Positions 1 to 4,165 of a stretch of DNA of 6,778 bases are shown piece by piece (within the stretch, counting starts at the first letter, position 1; the number at the start of each line of letters is the position of its first letter). The notes beneath the pieces are model-generated. The model saw only the letters and a program-made list of their open reading frames with translations, did not search any database and had not been told where the DNA came from. Position numbers and translations under genes: made by a program. Source of the DNA: Spirochaetaceae bacterium (GTDB lineage: Bacteria; Spirochaetota; Spirochaetia; Treponematales; Breznakiellaceae); NCBI GenBank assembly GCA_031290205.1, contig JAITNZ010000116.1, positions 1-6,778 of the forward strand, read 5' to 3'.

Positions 1-182
1 CCGGGCGCCCGCGGAATCCCCCAGGAACACGACTCGCGACGTATTCCTTCCCCCACCCCCCATCCCCCATCCCCCATCCCCCTTCTTCCATCCCCCTTCT
101 TCCCCGCTGCATCAAACGCCAAATCGACTGCGCGCCGGACGCCCATGCAGTAGCCGAGGACGCTGGAGAGGAGGACGGTCAT
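1..182 (-). CDS. ispH: IspH (LytB), 4-hydroxy-3-methylbut-2-enyl diphosphate reductase, N-terminal part only
   Basis: This is the first 60 codons of a minus-strand gene that runs off the window edge. The start ATG (180-182) overlaps the clpA stop TGA (179-181) as ATGA, so the two genes are probably co-transcribed and translationally coupled. Residues 9-22 read LGYCMGVRRAVDLA, which matches the GFCxGVxRAVxxA signature at the start of IspH. The Cys in that signature is the first ligand of the catalytic [4Fe-4S] cluster. IspH is cytosolic and makes IPP and DMAPP from HMBPP in the last step of the MEP pathway. From about residue 28 the frame enters a G-rich repeat (residues such as GDGRRGMGDGGWG), and the following codons do not show the VYTLGPLIHN block expected next in the family. 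The frame stays open to the edge. The gene may therefore carry an insertion, be frameshifted or be decaying. Family identification is good; integrity is unknown. Confidence 0.72.
   Translation of the reverse strand, partial: MTVLLSSVLGYCMGVRRAVDLAFDAAGKKGDGRRGMGDGGWGVGEGIRRESCSWGIPRAP
50..105. repeat. C/G-rich heptamer and 14-nt repeat tract with seven G-runs
   Basis: On the plus strand CCCCCAT occurs three times head to tail (57-63, 64-70, 71-77) followed by another C5 run. A second element, CCCCCTTCTTCC, starts at 78 and again at 92. In total there are seven runs of four to six C (50-54, 56-61, 64-68, 71-75, 78-82, 92-96, 102-105), which are G-runs on the minus strand. The tract lies inside the beginning of ispH and in its transcript could fold into a G-quadruplex. 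The 7-nt unit is not a multiple of three, so a change in copy number would shift the reading frame. Confidence 0.85.
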
Positions 183-2914
183 TCTTCGAGGGTGAAGGTG
201 TATTTTTCGCCGTTCCAGTCGACGAAGGCGCCGCCGCCGTTTGCTAGTTTGCCGAAGAGGACTTCATCGACAAAAAATGATTTGATTTTTTCTTCGATGA
301 CCCTGCCGGTGTTGCGCGCGCCGAACTCTTTCGAATAGCCGTCTTTGGCAAGGCGCTTTATCGCCGCTTCGCTCGTGCGCAGGCGCACGTTCTTTTCGCT
401 AAGCTGCTTCTTGAACTGCTCGATGTCTTTTTCGACAATCGATGTCATGATCTCATCGGACAGATGGTCGAAGCTGACGACGGCATCAAGCCGGTTGCGG
501 AACTCCGGCGTGAATATTTTTTCGACGGCGTCGTCGACGGCAGTCTCCTGGTCGATGATGCGCTCGCCAAAACCGAGCAAGCTCTTGCCGATGTCCCGCG
601 CGCCGGCGTTGCTCGTCATGATCAGCACGGCATTGCGGAAATCGGCTTTCCGCCCGTTATTGTCGGTAAGCGTCGCATAATCCATGATCTGCAAGAGGAT
701 GTTGTATATGTCGCGGTGCGCCTTCTCGATTTCGTCGAGCAGAAGAACGCAGTGCGGCTGCTTCCGCACGGCTTCGGTGAGGAGCCCGCCTTCTTCATAG
801 CCGACATAGCCGGGGGGCGACCCGATAAGGCGCGAGATCGTGTGCTTTTCCTGATATTCGCTCATGTCGAAGCGGTGGAGGGTAACGCCGAGTATGTCGG
901 CTAGGCTCTTGGCAAGCTCGGTTTTGCCGACGCCGGTGGGTCCGGCAAAGAGGAAGTTGGCGACGGGTTTTTCGGGCGCCCGAAAGCCTGCCCTGCTCTG
1001 CTTGACTGCCCGAACAACGGCTTTCACAGCGGACTCTTGCCCAAAAACCCTTGTGGTGAGCTTTTCTTCCAGATAACGGAGTTTATCCCGCTCGCTTTCC
1101 CCAATGGATTTTTCGGGGATCTTCGCTATCCGCGCCACGACGGTCTCGATTTCCGGTAGGTCTATCTGAATTTTTTCAACTTCCTGAGTTGTTACATCAG
1201 TTGTTGCTTCTTGCCTTTTTTCCTCAACTTCCTCCTCATACTCATCATCCTCATATTCGTCGCCGCACCCGTCACACCCGGCATCCACGAGTTTTTTTTG
1301 CTTCCCATTTTTTTGCTGCCCCACTGATGGGACGGGAGATGTTTCACTGTCGAGGAGGCGCAGGACGCGGTTTTTTGCATCCTTTGCTGCTTGCTCGCGA
1401 GCTTCCTCACTGTCGGCGAGGGGCGGGACGGGCTTATTTCCCTGCCACACTGGCGGGACGGGAACTGCCCCGCTGTCGGAGGGGGGCGTTGCGGGGGTTT
1501 TTTCCTGCCCTACTGGTGGGACGGGAACTGCCTTGCTGTCGGCGGGGGGCGTTGCGGGGGGCGTGCCCCCTGCTGAGGGGGTAGCGGAAGACGCGCTTTG
1601 CGCGGCTGGAGCGGGGGGGAGACTTCCCCCTTCTTGCGCTTCTTTCCAGACGCCGATGCGGGCAAATGCGCCGGCTTCGTCGATGACATCGATTGCTTTG
1701 TCGGGGAGGCGCCGCTCGTTGATATACTGAGATGAGAGGCGGACGGCGGCTTCGATGGCTTCGTCGGTATAGCACACATGATGGTAGTCTTCGTATTTGG
1801 ATTTTAAACCCATCAGGATTTTGGTGGCATCCGCTTCGGAGGGCTCGTCAATGGTGATTTTTTGAAAGCGGCGCGCGAGGGCGCGGTCTTTGTCGAAGTA
1901 TTTGTTGAACTCTTCGTGGGTTGTCGAGCCTATACAGCGGAGTTTGCCGGAGGTGAGCGCCGGTTTTAAGAGGTTCGAGGCATCGAGCGAGCCTGAGGCG
2001 GAGCCCGCGCCGACTAAGGTGTGGATTTCGTCGACAAAGAGAATGGCTTTTTCTTTTTTGAGCACGTCCTCCAGCACTTTTTTGACGCGCTCCTCGAAGT
2101 CGCCGCGGTAGCGGGTGCCGGCGACGAGCGCGCCCATGTCGAGGGAATAGACGGAAAAATCTTTGAGGGTGGGCGGCACGTCCCCGCAGGCGATGCGCTG
2201 GGCAAGCCCTTCGGTGATTGCGGTCTTGCCAACGCCGGAATCGCCGACATGAACGGGATTGTTCTTCATGCGCCGACAGAGGACTTGGATTGTCCTGTCG
2301 AGCTCGGCTTCCCGCCCGATAACGGGCTCGAGGCGCTTTTCCCGTGCAAGCGCGGTTAAATCGCTGGAAAATCGCTCGAGGGCGCTCCGCTTTTTCCCCT
2401 TGCCGACTTCTTCCACGCCCTCGCCTGAGTCGCTCTGCTCCTCGGTGGCGCCGTCGGGGACGCTCTTCATGAAGTTAAACGCTTGCTCCTCCTCGCCTTC
2501 ATAGCCGTGCGCTAATGTGCGTAGGAGTTCGAGCCGGTGAACGCCGGCTTTCCGTAGATAATAGGCGCAGTAATTCTGCTCTTCATCGTAGAGCGAGACG
2601 AGGAGGTCGGCGACATCGAGCACGTCGCGCTGGGAGGTCTTGCTCTGAAAGACGGCGCGTTCGAGGACGCTGCTAAACCCGACGGTCTGTGTCGGCTCGC
2701 GGTCGATGATGGGGATGCGTTCCTGAAAAAAACTTTCGACGCCGGTTTTTATCAGGGGAAGGTTCGCGCCACAGGCAGAGAGGACGCCTTTGACTTCGTC
2801 GAAAGCAAGCGCCGCATAGAGTATATGCTCCGGCGTGATGTATTCATGATGGCGCATCCTCGCCTCGGAATAGGCTGCGTTGATGATCGCTTGCGCATGC
2901 CGACTGATTTTCAT
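179..2914 (-). CDS. clpA: ClpA, AAA+ unfoldase of the ClpAP protease, with a long inter-ring insert
   Basis: ClpA unfolds substrates with ATP and threads them into ClpP in the cytoplasm; ClpS supplies N-degron proteins. The double Clp N-domain covers residues 1-143. Ring D1 has Walker A GDSGVGKT (224-231), pore loop RYRG (268-271), Walker B ILFVDE (291-296) and Arg fingers RR (348-349). Ring D2 has Walker A GPTGVGKT (658-665), pore loop GYVG (702-705), Walker B VLLLDE (723-728) and sensor-2 GAR (865-867). LGF at 780-782 fits the [LIV]G[FL] ClpP-docking loop, so ClpP is the likely partner. The protein is about 150 residues longer than E. coli ClpA. Almost all the excess is one insert at about 421-588 between the rings: Pro-rich 21-residue repeats, a Lys-rich stretch, CDGC (547-550) and an acidic run (552-569). 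The start is fixed by AAGGAG 5 nt upstream. clpS ends 12 nt before, and ispH overlaps the stop. Confidence 0.96.
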   Translation of the reverse strand: MKISRHAQAIINAAYSEARMRHHEYITPEHILYAALAFDEVKGVLSACGANLPLIKTGVESFFQERIPIIDREPTQTVGFSSVLERAVFQSKTSQRDVLDVADLLVSLYDEEQNYCAYYLRKAGVHRLELLRTLAHGYEGEEEQAFNFMKSVPDGATEEQSDSGEGVEEVGKGKKRSALERFSSDLTALAREKRLEPVIGREAELDRTIQVLCRRMKNNPVHVGDSGVGKTAITEGLAQRIACGDVPPTLKDFSVYSLDMGALVAGTRYRGDFEERVKKVLEDVLKKEKAILFVDEIHTLVGAGSASGSLDASNLLKPALTSGKLRCIGSTTHEEFNKYFDKDRALARRFQKITIDEPSEADATKILMGLKSKYEDYHHVCYTDEAIEAAVRLSSQYINERRLPDKAIDVIDEAGAFARIGVWKEAQEGGSLPPAPAAQSASSATPSAGGTPPATPPADSKAVPVPPVGQEKTPATPPSDSGAVPVPPVWQGNKPVPPLADSEEAREQAAKDAKNRVLRLLDSETSPVPSVGQQKNGKQKKLVDAGCDGCGDEYEDDEYEEEVEEKRQEATTDVTTQEVEKIQIDLPEIETVVARIAKIPEKSIGESERDKLRYLEEKLTTRVFGQESAVKAVVRAVKQSRAGFRAPEKPVANFLFAGPTGVGKTELAKSLADILGVTLHRFDMSEYQEKHTISRLIGSPPGYVGYEEGGLLTEAVRKQPHCVLLLDEIEKAHRDIYNILLQIMDYATLTDNNGRKADFRNAVLIMTSNAGARDIGKSLLGFGERIIDQETAVDDAVEKIFTPEFRNRLDAVVSFDHLSDEIMTSIVEKDIEQFKKQLSEKNVRLRTSEAAIKRLAKDGYSKEFGARNTGRVIEEKIKSFFVDEVLFGKLANGGGAFVDWNGEKYTFTLEE
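1301..1552 (-). repeat. 63-bp (21-codon) tandem repeat inside clpA
   Basis: Four 21-codon units cover ClpA residues 455-538, with Asp-Ser pairs at 459, 480, 501 and 522 in exact register. Units 1 and 2 (1490-1552 and 1427-1489) share about 51 of 63 bases by eye and both encode DS..AVPVPPV. Unit 4 (1301-1363) is diverged but keeps DS...PVPSVGQ. Unit 3 keeps only its leading PLADS and is otherwise Ala/Lys/Arg-rich and probably helical. The block GGGACGGGA recurs at 1329, 1455 and 1518, that is at multiples of 63. Confidence 0.85.
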
Positions 2915-2919
2915 AATTT

Positions 2920-2925
2920 CTCCTT
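2920..2925 (-). promoter_or_regulatory. Ribosome binding site of clpA
   Basis: The minus strand reads AAGGAG followed by AAATT and the ATG. The site lies entirely in the 12-nt gap between the clpS stop and the clpA start, consistent with a two-gene operon in which ClpA is translated right after ClpS. Confidence 0.8.
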
Positions 2926-2926
2926 T

Positions 2927-3226
2927 TTATGCCTTCTCCATGATGCACTTGAGCGGAAAATTGTTCTCCGCAGCAAGCCGGTTGACCTCGAATATCTTGG
3001 TTTCCGCAATATCGTACGTATAAATGCCCACGACGGCACGCCCCTTGTTATGCACATCGAGCATGAGCGCCTCGGCTTTTTCCGCGCTCTTGTGAAAAAC
3101 GCGGATGATGACCTCGACAACAAATTCCATTGCGGTATAATCGTCGTTCAGCAAGATAACCTTGAAGTCAGAAGGCTCCTTGAGCTTTGCCTTCTTGCGG
3201 ACCGCATATTCATAAGAAGTTCCCAT
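2927..3226 (-). CDS. clpS: ClpS, N-degron adaptor of ClpAP
   Basis: ClpS binds proteins with destabilising N-terminal residues and hands them to the ClpA N-domain; it can also inhibit degradation of other ClpA substrates. At 99 aa it is close to the E. coli protein (106 aa) and matches it along the whole core. The N-terminal tail (residues 1-19) is flexible and Lys-rich. The pocket that holds the substrate amino group is present: NDDYT at 27-31, MEF at 33-35 and VH at 58-59 (equivalent to E. coli His66). Leu92 in FPLKC corresponds to the hydrophobic-pocket leucine near the C-terminus. It is the first gene of the clpS-clpA unit. Upstream of the ATG I see an AT-rich stretch without a clear Shine-Dalgarno sequence, so the start rests on protein length and homology; no other in-frame start precedes the core. 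Promoter-like hexamers there are too weak to call. Confidence 0.97.
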   Translation of the reverse strand: MGTSYEYAVRKKAKLKEPSDFKVILLNDDYTAMEFVVEVIIRVFHKSAEKAEALMLDVHNKGRAVVGIYTYDIAETKIFEVNRLAAENNFPLKCIMEKA

Positions 3227-3292
3227 ATTTGATTAAAACTACTCTAAATAGAAAAAAAATCCAATACCCTTCAGCGCCTCCCCAGCAATTAC

Positions 3293-3436
3293 GAATTCGA
3301 AAATTAACCACGAACGGCACGAACCACACGAACAAATTGCGCACAATGCTGACGATTTCTGCCTTGTTTCTCACCATTATTCATGTTCTTTTTCGTCTTC
3401 CGTTCGTGTTGTTCGTGAGGTTCGTGGTTGAATTCG
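3293..3436. repeat. Large imperfect inverted repeat built from GTTCGTGNN triplets
   Basis: The right arm (3402-3436) starts with three 9-nt units of the form GTTCGTGNN. The left arm (3293-3333) is its reverse complement: 25 of 28 bases pair from the loop side, then there is a 7-nt bulge in the left arm and a matching GAATTC at the outer end of both arms. The loop is 68 nt (3334-3401) and codes for nothing I recognise. The element sits about 65 bp upstream of the clpS start. It looks like a small non-autonomous mobile or REP-like element; a regulatory stem-loop is the alternative. Confidence 0.85.
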
Positions 3437-3567
3437 GAATCGCCGGCGCCTCCCGCACTTATGCAACCCCGCAATTTTAATCACGGGGACGGGCGGGCGG
3501 GGCTTTTCGACGAGTTGGGTGAGTGCTGGGCTTGCTGGCTGACAGTGAAGGCATTACCGTAAAGCCT

Positions 3568-3735
3568 TTACCGTAAACCGCGCGGTCTCGGCGCCTGAGG
3601 CGCTTCTATGCTTCGCCTTCACTTTGAAAAGGGCGTTCATTACCGTAAACCGCGCGGTCCCGGCGCCTGAGGCGCTTCTATGCTTTGCCTTCATTTTGAA
3701 AAGGGCGTTCATTACCGTAAAACCGCGCGGTCCCG
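3568..3735. repeat. 72-bp tandem repeat, two full copies and a partial third
   Basis: Unit 1 (3568-3639) and unit 2 (3640-3711) match at 69 of 72 positions, and a third copy begins at 3712 and stops at about 3735 with one extra A. A short extra piece (ATTACCGTAA) precedes the array at 3553-3562. Each unit contains three dyads: TTAC-C-GTAA, the perfect palindrome ACCGCGCGGT, and the hairpin GCGCC-TGA-GGCGC (3591-3603, 3663-3675). Both strands stay open in one frame because 72 is divisible by three, but there is no sign of a real protein. Confidence 0.88.
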
Positions 3736-3836
3736 AGTATGGCGGCGTGGGCGCGTATCTGAGAAAGCCTTCCGCATTTTCGATGTTGCGTATCGCTCCC
3801 GCGACCTTGCCGGAAGCGGTATGATTACTGTCAGGC

Positions 3837-3990
3837 TTACTGCAAGGCTTCTTCCAATGCCTGCAGATTGGCGGTCATTAAGTTCAGATAGCTTATCCCG
3901 CGTTCAAAATCCTGCTTGCTGATATTATGAGCGGCATGGAGCAGGCGTTTTTTCGCTCCTGTTTCACCGGCGATGGTATCCGCAGTTTTA
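3837..3990 (-). pseudogene. Unidentified C-terminal ORF fragment without a start codon
   Basis: The minus strand contains about 50 codons ending in TAA (3837-3839). Their translation looks like a real amphipathic helical protein end: KKRLLHAAHNISKQDFERGI is followed by a Leu-rich stretch ending NLQALEEALQ. No ATG, GTG or TTG precedes it in frame. Upstream the frame runs straight into the CCGCCCC hairpin at 3992-4007 and meets a stop at 4044-4046, as if the rest of the gene was lost or an element was inserted into it. I do not recognise the family. It could also be a chance open frame, but the pattern of alternating charged and hydrophobic residues argues for coding origin. Confidence 0.4.
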
Positions 3991-3991
3991 A

Positions 3992-4007
3992 CCGCCCCAA
4001 GGGGCGG
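3992..4007. repeat. GC-rich hairpin CCGCCCC-AA-GGGGCGG
   Basis: This is a perfect 7-bp stem with a two-base AA loop, flanked by TTTTAA on the left and AATTAAA on the right; GTTT (3985-3988) and AAAC (4014-4017) can extend the pairing at a distance. It is related to the hairpin 58 bp further on. On either strand the trailing T-rich segment is too short or too interrupted for a convincing intrinsic terminator. Confidence 0.75.
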
Positions 4008-4064
4008 GGAATTAAACCCCCAATGGCTCGAATCGCCCTTCTCTTACCAAAGGCAAGGCTGAAA

Positions 4065-4077
4065 CCGCCTGTGGCGG
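4065..4077. repeat. GC-rich hairpin CCGCC-TGT-GGCGG
   Basis: This is a perfect 5-bp stem with a TGT loop, preceded by AAA and followed by ATTAAAAAG. Flanks and stem (AACCGCC...GGCGG..ATTAAA) agree with the hairpin at 3992-4007, so the two look like members of one repeat family with different loop lengths. It lies 88 bp upstream of the helicase start. A role in the helicase leader or as a barrier to transcription is possible but not shown. Confidence 0.7.
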
Positions 4078-4150
4078 ATTAAAAAGTTGCGGGCTATCAA
4101 AATTATGCGCTTTGATATACAATCGAAGGCACCTCGAACAATTCGAACAA

Positions 4151-4156
4151 AAGGAA
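4151..4156 (+). promoter_or_regulatory. Ribosome binding site that fixes the helicase start at 4166
   Basis: AAGGAA lies 9 nt before the ATG at 4166. An earlier in-frame ATG at 4112 has no comparable site and would add 18 residues (MIYNRRHLEQ...) that precede the conserved LPVYKHKELI start of the helicase family, so 4166 is the better start. Confidence 0.7.
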
Positions 4157-4165
4157 ATCTATATA

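Larger units (their letters stand above)
3227..4165. other. Repeat-rich intergenic region between clpS and the helicase gene
   Basis: No intact gene is visible in this 0.94-kb divergent spacer. From left to right it holds an AT-rich clpS leader (3227-3292), a large inverted repeat (3293-3436), a stretch with nothing recognisable apart from a weak CCCCG/CGGGG pairing at 3467-3488 (3437-3550), 72-bp tandem repeats (3568-3735), an ORF fragment (3837-3990), two GC-rich hairpins (3992-4007, 4065-4077) and the helicase leader. Both divergent promoters should lie here. TATACAAT at 4116-4123 is a possible -10 for the helicase gene, but no good -35 precedes it at the right spacing. Confidence 0.7.

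Noticed and set aside
345..1076. Plus-strand open frames opposite the clpA D2 coding region
   Set aside because: They are antisense shadows of a gene whose motifs are unambiguous, and their translations show no protein-like features.
1189..1779. Repetitive open frames on both strands over the clpA insert (Arg-, Gly- or Ser-rich)
   Set aside because: They arise because the 63-bp repeat is a multiple of three and stays open in several frames; only the frame joined to ClpA D1 and D2 is supported.
3187..3480. Plus-strand 97-residue open frame
   Set aside because: It starts inside clpS antisense and runs through the inverted repeat; no ribosome binding site and no recognisable protein.
3624..3922. 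Plus-strand open frames of 66 and 80 residues over the 72-bp repeats
   Set aside because: Their repeated peptides (such as KRAFITV) are translations of the tandem palindromic DNA, and the opposite strand is equally open.
3227..4165. CRISPR array
   Set aside because: The only regular repeats are adjacent 72-bp units without unique spacers, and no cas gene is nearby.
4112..4165. Longer helicase N-terminus starting at 4112
   Set aside because: It lacks a ribosome binding site, overlaps a possible promoter -10, and precedes the conserved family start; 4166 has AAGGAA at good spacing.
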